64,000 bases of DNA, from positions 3,999,501-4,063,500 of the forward strand of contig CANUEZ040000029.1 in assembly GCA_948099385.1 (NCBI GenBank), written 5' to 3'. The position numbers and the translations under genes are program-made. The DNA is from Fasciola hepatica (Eukaryota; Platyhelminthes; Trematoda; Plagiorchiida; Fasciolidae). The notes beneath the pieces are model-generated. The model was not told the DNA's origin and did not search any database. It worked only from the letters and a program-made list of their open reading frames with translations. Below are positions 1 through 11,238 of the stretch, in pieces; position 1 is the first letter of the stretch, and the number at the start of each line of letters is the position of its first letter.

Positions 1-2583
1 GTCTGCTACTAGCAGTGTTCTATTTTAATTTCCGTGTGTTATTTCTGTTACTGCTAATTCCCCGACCGACCCAAGTTGTTGCGTGATGCCGTCGTTCTAC
101 GACTCGCTCTGAACTCACAGCTAGTAGAATTGCTGGAATGCAGCCATTTCAGTTTTGCCTCCAGAACCTAGCCTCCCAGAACTATTATCGTCTACTTCAG
201 CCCACAAATAATAACTTGAAGCTTCTCTCGCTGGACAGAACCACTGGATTTTCCGCACTATTTAGTTAACGTTCGCCTTCCCCAGGATCCCTACAACCTG
301 GTCATCAGAACCTGAACTGCTTGATCTCGCAGCATTTACACAACTCATTATAGTTCTGGCGGTTTGGGACGTGATCGGATCTGCCGATTTGGCCGGCGCA
401 CATCAGGCATGCAGAAAGCCTGCAGCGATATGCGTGCAACTAAGTTTGCGGGTTGCACCTCCTGCCTCCAGAAATGGTTTTCAGGCTGGGTATCCAATGC
501 TTCTTTAGTCCCGTTCGCTGGCACAGCCTGTGGATTACTAAACTATTTTTGTACTCGCGCTTTCGCTGCAAAAATGTTATCCGCTTTATTTCTCCGCAAT
601 CATCGCCGGATTCCCTTCGAGTTTGTTCCCCAAATCCACTTTATATCTCCCCCGTTTTACGCCTAGCACAATTTATCATTATCTATGTACTGAACAGAGA
701 ATAGCTTTCATCTCTATCTACTATCTATCTTTTTCTTCGCATGCAGCGGTTTCACATGTATATACTCACCGATCTTGGCAGTTACTTCGTCGCCTACGTT
801 CCCCGATTTGCACGTCTGTCTTCTCTTCCGCCCCATCGGTAATCCAATCCATTCCCCATATAAGAACTCCATAAAGCTTTTCACTTATCGGCACGTGGAC
901 ACTGTTGATTCCTCCACCATAATCACCAAATAATATCTTGGGCTGAAATGTCCTTCAGCAATCCTCTAGCAGTCGACCAGGTGGTTACTCATTAGCTGCA
1001 CACTTTGTCAGTCCAGCTGATGGCCTCCACCATGCCATCCCATTAGTTTATCTCGATTTTATAGGCGCGCACTTTTTCTCTGCCTGAAAGTCCCTAACAT
1101 ATTTCTCATGCAGCTTCGCAGCCCCGTCACCATCACACGCCATATCTGTCAATATGGTCGTCACAAGTGGTGCACCTACCGTGCACATAATAAACCTCCG
1201 ACTTTCTCACATCCATAATCTGATAGTTTGTCTTTCCCTCCAGGTATGCCATTCGTTTGCTATAGAACTGGAACTGACCACCATCACTTCCGGCCGAAGT
1301 ATTTTATTCTAAAGCGGTTTGTCCACAATCTTCCTCCTCGACACACGTTATGCAGCTTCATTCACCTGTCATCTTTGCATAGCGCATATTACACAGAGCT
1401 CCACTACCGAGTTTTCAGTTTGCCCAGCATTATTATCATTTCAGTCTTTTTTTAACTTCCTCCTATTAAGCTCCATTTGTACTTATTTAATCTGCTGTAA
1501 ACTCTGATTCCGTGGCCATATGTATTACTTGCACATGCATTGCAGCATGCTTCGGGATCTTCCAAAATAAATCAATATTATTATTGATGACCTCAACATA
1601 TCTATTATTTGAATTCTATTTAGCTTCCTTCCCAACTGTCGTCATTCCTTCCCACCAATTTACCACGATCGGGCATCTACCTTGGGTGTTTCCTCCGCAA
1701 CCTTTAGCTGGATACGTAGTATTCATATTGTGATGATTCGGAATATCTGTTTCATCTGCACACCTCCTCTACCGGAAGAACACATTGCAACTCCTTCGGA
1801 CTAACATCTTTGCTTTTTTACGGATCACTAGAACTACTGACTCAAGTGCGCATCTGTCATCATCAAAAAATATATTTTTTAATTGTTCACAGTTTGTTCG
1901 AAAGTTTTTCTGCCAGTATGCTCTCCCTTGTGACTTTATATCGATGTCATCCAATTCTTGGGCATTTTTCACCCTCCCTGTTTTACTTGATTGAGAGTTC
2001 GGATTACCAAAATGATCCTGCTTATTACTGACTGACGGAAAGTCAAGGATCGAACTACCACAAATAAAACGGTAGTATCAGCTGAAATAGACATTTTGTG
2101 ATGAAATAAATTACGTATAAAAGAACGTGAAACAAATTCTAATGGGTGTTACCCAAAGGCAAAGAGTATTATAAAATGTTGTTTAAATCATCAAATTTAC
2201 ACTGGTATATAAGGCTTAGCCCTACAAAATGTCAGCACCCATCTCGCTCGCTAGCCACGTAAACGATCATGACCTTTGACAATTCCTATACGTTTTCCCG
2301 ATTGATAAAAGACTTTTACAAATATCTTGATGAATTCGCAACCGATTTTCGAGAGTTCTAGCGATGCACAAGTACCAGCTTTTAGAATTACAATGCCCTA
2401 ACAGGGAAACAGACCAAAAAGCGTCGGCTAACAATTATCGACGGAATGAAATATCATTTCGTGAAATATTGTTGTGTCAATCGGCGCCGAAAAGGTGGAG
2501 GTGGTTCAATGTTAGAATAATTGTACGCCAATGTTTGACTTCATTGTAGATACAAAAACCTGGAGTGCGGAGCATTCGTCACC
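1..2583. other. Intergenic, no gene recognised
   Basis: No open frame here exceeds about 100 codons and none resembles a known family. The plus strand is pyrimidine-rich (many TTCC, CTTT and CCTC runs) up to about 1750, like the 5' part of the LINE at 5030-7565 and parts of the palindrome arms, so old LINE 3' or untranslated sequence is possible. From about 2040 the base mix becomes AT-rich. The short frame at 2364-2549 could be the eroded N-terminal coding part of the MULE transposase that follows, but I see no motif in it. Confidence 0.5.
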
Positions 2584-4133
2584 TTGGTCGCCCATGGAAC
2601 TGGATATCGTGTCGCGAAGTGGTGCATGGTCCATAGTCATGGGTTCCAAATAGGAAATCCTAGTTTATATGTAGCTAACCGAAGGCTGACAGCATTTCAA
2701 GAGTCCATGGTGTTTGACTTAATGGGTACTTTACATAATGCTGCTGAATTAAGGGACTATACTAGTCGCATGTACATTAAGCTCCTGAATAGCATGGGCT
2801 TTCGGTCTATACGTGTCCGGCACAGTCACGATGTTCGTGGTAAAGTAATTAGGGTTCAAGAATTACTGGATGGTAAAGGCATTAGCCAGGTAATACACGA
2901 GGAGAATATAGTTAGGTTCCTTTTCTTCATACCCAAGGAGGTTATTCCGGTTGCTCGCAGATGCAGCCAGGTAATTCTAGCTGATGCTACCCATCAAATG
3001 AACTGCGGAGGCTATGTATTATGGCACGCAATGATAGTGGGTGAAACAGGCTTAGGTCGTAGCATTCTGTATGCATTGCTGTCCAATGAAAGCACTGCAA
3101 GCTACACACAAGCCGTGGGTTTTCTGAGTGAATACCTGCCCGCAACTGGGGAATGAAAAACAATAGTGGTAGATCGTAGTCTGGCTCAGTTAAACGGGTT
3201 CAAGACTCACTATCCTGAATCCCAGGTAGTGTTCTGCCAGTTTCGCGTGTTGCAAGATATGCGGAAACAGTGCAACCATCTAGTTGCAGCAACGACTCTA
3301 GAAAAGGATTAGGTTTTTCTGTGGATGCATAAAATGGTGTTCGCAAGCATTGAGTCTGCATTCGAACGATTTCGGCCTGCTATTCAGGCCCGCAGCTCCG
3401 AGGCAATGGGTTACTTAGTAAGGACGTGGATGCCGTTTAAGGATTTCTGGGCGGGTTACAGAGTAAGGCAGGTTATAACTTTGGATAATTTGACAACCAA
3501 TAGAGTGGAAACCGAAAACAGGCATCTTAAGACGGGACTGTCACCTAGGTTAAACTTGTTCCAGGTCTGTGACAGAATTCCGAAGCGGGTAGCATCTTTA
3601 AGAGAAGTTTCGCAGGGTAGACTTGGTAAGGACCAAATGTCCGTAATGTGTCACATTGGCTGAAACCCGTGTTCGGCAAGCTAACCGTATTCGCCAGTGG
3701 CGTTCTCCTTCGCCAGCTGCATACAGTGACGATCACTGGTATATCTTACGTAAAACGTAAGTGGCTTGTAACAAACAGTAGAGGCTCCTCCGCCAGGGTT
3801 ACCGGCGGCAGTGTGCCACACTGCGACTGTTCGTTCAATCGCCAGTGGTTGTTGCCTTGTGTTCACGTGTTGCAAGTCGCTCGTGCCACTAATGTCGACC
3901 TCTCTACTCTAGCCAATAATGGCTGGTCAATAGATTGTAAGGGGGTGATAACCCTAGCCGATGGAGACACCATCATCTCGCAAGCGTCGACGTCTACAAT
4001 AACGTCGGAACCGCCGAAAAGAGATTTAACCGTAAAACAGGTAACAACGTCTAGAAGGAAACCTGTAATCGAGGTTCGGTTTACTGACAAGAGCGAAATT
4101 CAGGTTATAGGAAACCCTTTGCAGCTTTTGTAG
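2584..4133 (+). pseudogene. MULE-type transposase with SWIM zinc finger, broken
   Basis: This is a cut-and-paste transposase of the Mutator-like (MULE) superfamily, ending in a SWIM zinc finger as in FAR1/ZSWIM-like proteins. The reading begins in frame 1. The MULE core starts at VILADATHQMN (2971-3003), with the first catalytic Asp codon at 2983. The second Asp lies in VVDRSL (codon 3172), followed by a CQF block at 3235, where the family usually has C-x-F-H. The likely catalytic Glu is in TTNRVETEN (codon 3508). The SWIM motif CDC...LPCVH is read in frame 3 (Cys codons 3822, 3828 and 3858, His 3864). The gene is dead: in-frame TGA at 3154, in-frame TAG at 3310, a shift from frame 1 to frame 2 near 3640, and a shift from frame 2 to frame 3 near 3755. 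The start is arbitrary, because the N-terminal DNA-binding part is missing or eroded. Terminal inverted repeats were not found. The family call is firm; the exact subfamily is not. Confidence 0.82.
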
Positions 4134-4202
4134 ACCGATGGCCGGATACCTTAGCATATATATGTTTATACGTATGTATATATATACACATACATAAACA
4201 TA

Positions 4203-4259
<57 letters not shown>

Positions 4260-4520
4260 CCCAGTCCTATAGGACGTTAGTCGACCGGTGGCCGGAAACG
4301 TTAACATTTAAGTATATATATATGCATATGTATACATATATATGTTTATACATATGTACATATATACATATACATATACATATATAGATGTGTAGGCATG
4401 TACATAGAAATATATATATACGGTCCAGTCCTACGGGACGTTCTTCCAGCGATGGCCGTAAACGTCAACCTTTTAAGTATATATATATGTTTATACGTAT
4501 GCATGTGTGTATGACGGTGC
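4134..4520 (+). repeat. Tandem satellite, about 150-164 bp period, with TA-rich spacers
   Basis: Three diverged units follow the transposase stop directly. Each has a conserved core, GATGGCCGGA or a variant, at about 4137, 4287 and 4451. TA-rich spacers separate the cores, and a second block, CCAGTCCTA(T/C)(A/G)GGACGTT, occurs at 4261 and 4425, with a degenerate trace near 4515. The 4265-4276 version contains GTCCTATAGGAC, a perfect 12 bp palindrome. The later copy keeps GTCC...GGAC arms around TACG. The spacing between the two clear second blocks is 164 bp. The sequence is non-coding; the opposite-strand frame rich in Ile and Tyr is just translated TA repeat. It may be an internal satellite of the transposon or an unrelated array. 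Confidence 0.75.
4209..4256. repeat. (TA)24 microsatellite
   Basis: Uninterrupted TA dinucleotides within the spacer of the first satellite unit. It is probably length-polymorphic. Confidence 0.95.
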
Positions 4521-5029
4521 AGCCTAGTAACTCAAGTCCTGGTGTAGACTACTTTAGGTAGGAGAGTTGTATTGTTCCTGGCGAACCACATCTAAGAAGG
4601 ATCGTTTGACATTTCTTCCCATTCCGCACATTATGCAGTTCCAAAACGTTATCCAATTTGCGATACAAATGGACATTATTGCAGATACATAAGAAAAAGT
4701 TGGTAGACCAATTTCGTATATTTTTACGAATTTTATGCCTGACGGCAATAACCGAAAATTGCTATTTTTCCAATTCCAATGGGGTATAAATTTTGAAACA
4801 AGACTCATCATTTAGGCAGACGTGAGCGGAATTGGCGGCAGACTAACATCGCTCTTATCTCATTCAAATTTGGCGGGGTGATGTGCTCGGTGACCTTGCT
4901 CACCGGCGCCCGTTCATATCCCATCATGGTAGTTTCATTCTTTGCTACCATGACTGATGTGACCATCTCACCTTCAAGTTCAACTACACCGGGCACTTCT
5001 CCATGCAGCCACTAAATCCCTTATACTCT
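4521..5029. other. No clear gene; possible LINE 5' endonuclease region
   Basis: Between the satellite and the recognisable LINE there is no convincing frame. From about 4860 the plus strand takes on the same pyrimidine-rich style as the LINE downstream, so it may be the eroded start of the endonuclease domain. I could not align any motif with confidence. Confidence 0.35.
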
Positions 5030-7565
5030 TTTGTGCTGTACTGAAGGCACGACTACTTACATCAAGTTAAATTGTCTAACATGTTTGGCTTTATTTCTAC
5101 TTTCTCTTATAACGGCTTTGACTGCTCGATCGGTAAATGTCACCATAAATTCCGGCTTTTTTCTAGGCGTCGTGATCAGTAACCTATATCTAGCTCCTTC
5201 CTGCTCTCAGATGGATATCGACCTGTTCATTGATGCTTTCGCACCTGTCTTAAGTCCATCACCTTCTGACTGTTTATGCTTCGTAGCTGCTGGTTTTATG
5301 CATGAGCCTACATATCCCCCACTTTCTGTTTTGTGTGACCTCCGTTTCATAACAACTGGAAGGAACGCTGTTTTGGACAGAACTATCACAAACCATCCTG
5401 ATCCTTTTAGCCCATAACTGAAAGCTCTTGTTCCGACTGGTGATTGCACTCTCATCATCAACAGACGCGAAGTTTATTCACGTTCAGTGCACTGTTCACT
5501 CGTCAGGAAAAAAACAACTAAAACCAACCTCTAGAAACCAGTCACCCACCAACACCACTTTTCTTCAGATATCGTTTTCCATTGTTACTTCTCTTCCGAT
5601 TTCTCTCTCTTCACTCTAGACCCATTTACCAGTATAATGGATGAGGTGTTTGGTTTGTGTTAACCCTTAGAGACTGCATTTTCCAACAGCGGCAGAATAG
5701 CTCCTTTATCGATGAAATCTCTGAGAAGGGAAAAATAACGTGCTCATAAACCACACCACCAGGCTTCGGTGAAAAGACACTCTATCCTCATCAAACAAGA
5801 GATTCGACGGCTGAATAAGACATTCGCCCCCAGCTCTTCTGTACCACCGGTGGGAAATTTCTGCAGCTCGGAATCCGGTTTCTCTGTGAACAATGGGGCC
5901 CGACAATGAACCACGGCATAGATGCCAACAGCCTGAACACAGCGTTTCTTCATTATTCATCGGATACCTCACCATCTTATATTCTTTCTGGTGCCTTGGA
6001 TATAGGCCATTTTTTGAGGGAGACGTTATGCTTTAATGAACTTAGGGAAACAACTTCTGCTGTTGGGCCCCGAGGATTTACACTCCATAGTTCCCAGATT
6101 TGGAGTACGTCACCTGTCAGTAATGACGGTTTCACTCGTCAATAAAACTGTTGATGCCGGTGACGTTCCCGACTCCTGGAACCTGGTGACAGTAGTAGCT
6201 ATTACACACACTCTAGGCCTAACATCCTTTCAAAAAGCAATCCTCCCATCGCCGTCACCTCTGGGCTCAAATTAACCAAGGATTCTATCCCAAGTCGAGT
6301 AAGTCCCTTTCATTCCGTTCCAAATGACCTACATCAGTTCGCGTGCAAACCCTTTAGACTCAACCTGGATGCATTTTCTCCAGTTTGCCGTCTCATTTCA
6401 AACAAACTTAATCGTTCCGTGAATTGTTTTCCTCGGCTAGTCCTCAGCATTCACTTCGGTTCCCCTTTCTCCACTACAAAATCTGGAGTCCTTTGGCGCC
6501 CCACTTCCTTACTTTCGCGGATCAGTGGCTAATGTTTCAACAAAGCTCAACGCACTGGAGTTGGTACAAGTTTATCAAGCCCTTTGATTAACTGCTCAGG
6601 TGTTCCTCAGGGCGCTGTTCTTTACCTCCTTCTCTTCACCACATATATTAGCGACTTGCCTACCACACCACTTGCACAACTTTCAAGTACGTTGATGACA
6701 TTGTGCTCTGGCAGCCTCTTTCCAACCACCAAGACCTAAACTCTGTTCCCAAGAGCTCACATAAAGTTCTGAATTCTTTGTGGAGTTCTGGACTACATCT
6801 CAAAGCACGCAAATGCTTTGAGTATACTTTCTCCCTTTCTTGTTACTCTCATCCCATTGAGCAATCAATCGTCGACAGTGTTTCAAGTTCAAGAGCTGCC
6901 TAAGCCCAAGACTTAGAGGTCAAAATTAGCCCCACTTACAGTGGCTGTCTCATATGTTTGATTGTATCAAAAAAATGCATGGAATATCCTCCCAACTTTG
7001 TAGGCCAAAGCAGTTTGGTACCTTACCAGGTGTCATTCTTTCCTCTGTCCATCAGTGTGTTCATTTGGTCTTACTATACCTCTCTCCCGTAGTCTTTTCT
7101 GGTCTAATTAAGAAAGATTCCTTCGTTCTAAGCCGTGGCTTATCTACTGTCAGTCATGCCCCCTTGATTTCCATGGGCTGTCTTGTCCCGAAGGTTTGCG
7201 ATTTGCAAATAAAGGCCCGTGAAAAACTCGTCAAAAGGATTTTTGCCCACCCCACGCATTTCCCCTACCGTGACTTATCTGCACGCCGTTTACATCCCTC
7301 CACAAAATCCGAATGTAAAGTGATCCAATCCAGCTTAAATGTCTATCTCACCTCTACAGTGCCTCGCCCGGCACGTTATCTGGTTGGCAAAATAAAAGTC
7401 ACAGAGGAACTTTGCGCCAATCCCATTGGCTTAACCGGTTTCGTTTCTGAAGTATCAATTTTTACTCTTATTTCAAAGTGACATTGATCATTTTCCTCCC
7501 TTTTGGCTCATCTGTGAGTTTTTGTTAACTTGCTGAAGTCTCAAATATAATACAGTACAGTACAA
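5030..7565 (+). pseudogene. L2/CR1-like LINE ORF2 (endonuclease plus RT), decayed
   Basis: This is a relic of a non-LTR retrotransposon ORF2, encoding an AP-type endonuclease and a reverse transcriptase that copies element RNA at a nicked target. The endonuclease end is readable at 5190-5417, with DCLCFVAAGF (family GDFN region), LCDLRF and NAVLDRTITN. A shift then leads to the terminal block around 5419-5470, ending in DCTLIIN, where the family has SDH-x-x-L. A basic linker containing RRLNKTF lies near 5800. The RT is spread over several frames. PDSWNLVTVVAI marks its start (about 6165), FACKPFR follows (6337), GVPQGAVL is in frame 2 (6599), and an intact YVDD box is in frame 1 (6688-6699), so an indel lies between the last two. 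Stops and frame changes are numerous. The element ends in a short tail, TACAGTACAGTACAA, around 7551-7565, as expected for this LINE group. The family is clear; the L2 versus CR1 clade is inferred from the motif style. Confidence 0.75.
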
Positions 7566-7649
7566 TGCAACTGAGTACCCACGACTGTGCACTACAACCT
7601 CACTGGCATCATACGATCATGTAACCAAGCATGCTCAGGATGTCCCCGA
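6195..7649 (+). repeat. Left copy of 1.3-1.45 kb direct repeat flanking the BEL element
   Basis: This segment is repeated in the same direction at 13521-14808. Over the text compared I count about seven substitutions, plus one 167 bp deletion in the right copy (left positions 6599-6765, with AG shared at the ends). The repeat covers the LINE RT part, its TACAG tail and a further 84 bp beyond the tail (7566-7649). Because non-LINE flank is shared, the two copies are a segmental duplication and not two independent LINE insertions. The left copy is uninterrupted at the point where the right copy meets the BEL LTR, so it is an empty-site version. Confidence 0.9.
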
Positions 7650-7650
7650 C

Positions 7651-8520
7651 GGGCGAGCTGAGCAATACTGCAAGTTTGTCAAACAGTTCGAGACGTTCGT
7701 TGAAAACAAGGTAACCGACCCTGGGCAAAGGCTTCTTTACCTTACTCACTACTGCCGAGGCCGAGCACGAGAAGCTATCGACGGATGCACCATGCTCGAT
7801 CCAGAACAAGGCTACACAAGGGCAAGAACGATTCTGAGGGACTTGTTTGGCCAACCTTTCAAAGTAGCCCGTAACCTAATAGAGGGCGTGATGGCAGAGG
7901 CAAAGAGAACCAAGGGCGACGTCTACACCATGGCCGACCTGGTGATCAAGATGCAGAACTGCTCAATAGCCCTCGACCATTTAGGTTACAGGGCTGACCT
8001 AGACGCCATGCACACTTTGGAAGGCATAGTCCGTCACCTCTCTCCCGAACTACAGGGTCGGTGGGCGGAAGAAGCTGAACGGATTAGCCGAAGCGACAGA
8101 GAAGCCAACTTCGAAGACCTGACTGAATACTTAGACAGGCAAACGAAGATAGCTGACAGCAGATTCGGCCGACTCATCCGGGACAGCAACCGAGCAAACA
8201 AGCCTGGTACTAGCCAAGTCCAAACCCCTGTACGGGAACATCCAAAGTACCAGCCTTGGACCAATACACACGTCATTTCACGAGATGCTACGGCGAAACC
8301 AAATTGCAGATCCTGTGGTACTAGCCATGGCCTACCAGAATGCCCCAAGTTCGGCAACGCCACAATAGACGAACGGTGGGGAATGGCGAGGATGGCAGGA
8401 GCATGTTTCATCTGTCTCAACACCACGCACCGGGCAGCAGCCTGTAGAACAAGGAATCGATGTGGTTACGAGGGCTGCACGGGCAGACACCATCGGCTGC
8501 TGCATCAGGCGAGAATAACC
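7651..8520 (+). pseudogene. BEL/Pao gag region with zinc knuckles, N-terminus missing
   Basis: This is the nucleocapsid and capsid part of the gag-pol polyprotein, which packages element RNA into cytoplasmic particles. The frame is already open at 7651 (EQYCKFVKQFE), well upstream of the first Met codon at 7792, so that Met is not the true start. The capsid-like part contains YLTHYCRGRAREAI, VIKMQNC and LSPELQGRWAEEAERIS. Three Cys/His clusters follow: CRSCGTSHGLPEC (about 8305), CFICLNTTHRAAAC (about 8404, the classic CX2CX4HX4C) and a Cys/His-rich CGYEGCTGRHH (about 8461). The N-terminal part of the capsid domain was lost at the junction with the LINE repeat at 7649. There are no internal stops. 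Confidence 0.85.
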
Positions 8521-8579
8521 ATATCCGAGGCGAGTGCCAAGCCCAGCGTGATTTGTTCAACTTCACAATCTGCCAGTAA

Positions 8580-9150
8580 ACCGGTACGTTTAGGCGTAGT
8601 GGCCGTGGGAGTAGTGACTCCGACTGGGATAGTCAAGGCGTTGGCTTTCGTTGATAGTGGATCCGACACCACTTTAGTGAAAGAGCGGTTTGCTGACAAA
8701 CACCAACTGGCTAAAGGTGCGACGTCGTTAGCAGTGAGCACGGTGGGCGGAACACAGGTAATGACTGCCGGTAGGATAAGGCTGCAACTCATCTCTCTAG
8801 ACACTAACGAGGAAATTGAACCAACGGAGGCATTCACGTTAGCGGATCTCCCCATGCGAGCACCAAGGTCGGTGAACGCAATCTTGACTCGGTGGCCCCA
8901 CCTGCAGGATGTAACCGTTGTAGACTGGGAAGATGATGAAGTGGATCTCCTCATCGGCTGCGACGTGCCAGAGGCGCATTGGGTGCCTGACCAGAGAGTG
9001 GGCGACCGCCAGGCACCTTATGCCGTACGCACGGTTCTGGGATGGATGTTATACGGTCCAGTAGGGGTACGCGGTTCCGTGAATTGCTTATCCGCCGAAA
9101 CGGACCGCATAGAGTATCACCTGCAGCGGCTGTATGAAAAGGTGTTTCAT
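8580..9150 (+). pseudogene. BEL/Pao aspartic protease domain
   Basis: This retropepsin-like domain would cleave the gag-pol polyprotein as a dimer. The active site is FVDSGSDTTLV, with the catalytic Asp codon at 8653. The flap region follows (STVGGTQV), and the domain closes with VDLLIGCDV (about 8941) and VRTVLGWMLYGP, which link it to the RT. It is fused in frame 1 with gag upstream and RT downstream. No stops or shifts are seen, so this domain looks intact on its own. Confidence 0.85.
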
Positions 9151-9159
9151 GACATTGGA

Positions 9160-11235
9160 GACGAGAGACCGACGTTGTCTCAAGAGGATCACTTCGCTCT
9201 ACAAACTGTGCGGCAAGGTACTAGAGGCCTCAAAAAACAGTTCGAGGTTCCCCTCCCATGGCGCACACCGGTCGACCCGTGGACTGACAACAGAAATTAT
9301 GTTCTCCAACGATTACTACGACTAAAAGAACGCTTCATTCGAGACCAGAATCTGTGGGAACGATACGCGGATTTGATGAAGCGAAACGAGGCCCTCGGTT
9401 ACGTTGAAAAGGTGCCTGTTAACACCGACAGCAAAAGGGGTATCTGGTATCTGCCTCACCATCCGGTTATCAACCTCAAGAAACCCAATAAACTGCGGGT
9501 GGTTTTCGACTGTGCGGCCGAGTTTCAGGGTAAGTCGTTAAACGATCGCCTACTACAGGGGCCGGACTGGACCACACCACTGATCGATGTTTTGTGCCGT
9601 TTCAGAGTGGGTAAAGTGGCTTTGTCTGCTGACATTAGGGAAATGTTTCATCAGGTGAAGATTCCGGTAGGAGAACGAGATGCTTTGCGTTTCCTGTGGT
9701 GGGAAGGGAGCGACCGGGACAACGCAGCTGCGAACTATAGGATGACCGTCCACCCCTTCGGAGCCATATCGTCACCATTTTGTGCCAACTACGCCCTCCG
9801 AGAATCAGAAAACAAACATGGCGATCTAGTACATCGGACGGTGGTAGAAAGCGTCAGCAGGAACTTCTACGTCGACAACTACCTTGGGTCATTCGATGAT
9901 GTGGAATCAGCTCTAGAGCAGTTCAGGGGTCTGACGAGATTGCTGGAAGAGGGCGGCTTCCATCTAACTAAATGGATGTCGAACGCTTCAGAAGTGCTGA
10001 AGGTCATCCCGTGTCACGAAAAGGCCGAAAGGGTAAGAGATTTGGACGGCTCTCCACTTCCTATCGAGCGCACTTTAGGGATACAATGGGACGCGGAAAC
10101 GGACGATTTTGTTTTCGAACTAAACGTTCCCGAGCTGCCAATAACCCGTCGTGGCATACTATCTGCCGTCTCAAGTTTGTTCGACCCGCTCGGTTTCGTC
10201 TCACCATGGCTGCTACCCGGAAAGATCTTGCTGCAGCGGCTGTGCCGTAAGAAAGTTGATTGGGACCAGGCACTGGACCAAGGGGACTGGCTGGACTGGG
10301 AAGAATTTCTGAACACCTTGAAGAAATTAGGGGACATAAGAATCCCACGATGTTTGACTCCTGGCCATACGACACGGACTGGAGAACTACATGCTTTTTC
10401 CGATGCATCCGAAGTCGGTTATGGAGCTGTGGTGTACGGTCGATGGTGCGCAGGAGATGGACAATATACCACGAGGATCCTGTTCGCCAAAGCCCGCGTT
10501 GCTCCACTGAAGTCGGTCTCAATCCCACGCCTTGAACTCAGCGCAGCCGTGTTGGCAGTCAGGGTGGTACAAGCTGTGAAGAGATGTTTCGATCTCTACA
10601 TTTGGTCGGTGAGCTTCTGGACGGATTCAACGATAGTACTTTACTACATTAACAACGTACGGAGCCGGTTTAGTACTTTCGTTGCTAACCGGCTCACGAT
10701 TATCCACGATGAATCAGCCACGCACCAGTGGAGTCATGTCAGGTCTGGCGATAATCCGGCCGACCTGTGCTCCCGAGGTGCGAACAACTTCAGGCAACTA
10801 GACACGTGGACGAGAGGGCCAAACTTCCTGCAATTGCCCAAACAGGACTGGCCCGTGTTCGAATTAAAACCCCCTACGGAATTGGAACTGGAGATCAAAG
10901 GCGTAGTGATAGCAACGAACGTCGTCGAAGCGTCGTCCTTTCTATCGCGACTGGTCAGGTTTTCTTCCTGGATGAAGACGCTTCGTTCGCTAGTTTGGTT
11001 AACCAGGTTCAAGATAAATTTACTAGTCATGAAAGGGCTACGCTCCTCAGGCCGGATACGGGTCGGTCCGATAGGTCCCGATGAGCTACAAGCGGCAGAG
11101 TACGATATTTTCAGAATGATACAACGTGAGGCTTTCGCCCAAGAACTCAAGAGGGCGGAAGAAGTGGGGCCGACCAATGAAGACATGCCATCTCCAAGAG
11201 GCGAGCTGAAGCGTTTAAACCCCAAACTCATCAAC
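9160..11235 (+). pseudogene. BEL/Pao reverse transcriptase and RNase H, RT active site mutated
   Basis: The RT palm starts around YLPHHPVI (9448) and LRVVFDCAAEF. The first catalytic Asp is in SADIREMFHQVKIP (codon 9631), and the substrate-binding block is MTVHPFGAISSPFCANYAL. The catalytic box reads FYVDNYL, where the family has YVDD: the codon at 9877-9879 is AAC (Asn), one G-to-A step from GAC. Losing this metal-binding Asp should abolish polymerase activity. RNase H follows, with HAFSDASE (about 10393), PRLELSAAVLA, FWTDSTIVL and SGDNPADLCSRG, so its acidic residues appear intact. The frame ends at a TGA (11236-11238) in the linker to the integrase. The frame is uninterrupted for about 1,190 codons if gag is included, which suggests a fairly young insertion. 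Confidence 0.9.
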
Positions 11236-11238
11236 TGA

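Noticed and set aside
4026..4307. A 93-codon minus-strand frame rich in Ile-Tyr as a small membrane protein.
   Set aside because: It is translated TA microsatellite.
7792..11238. The 1148-codon open frame as a functional host or element gene.
   Set aside because: The true frame starts upstream of the Met with gag truncated, the RT active site is YVDN, and the integrase is cut off by two stops.
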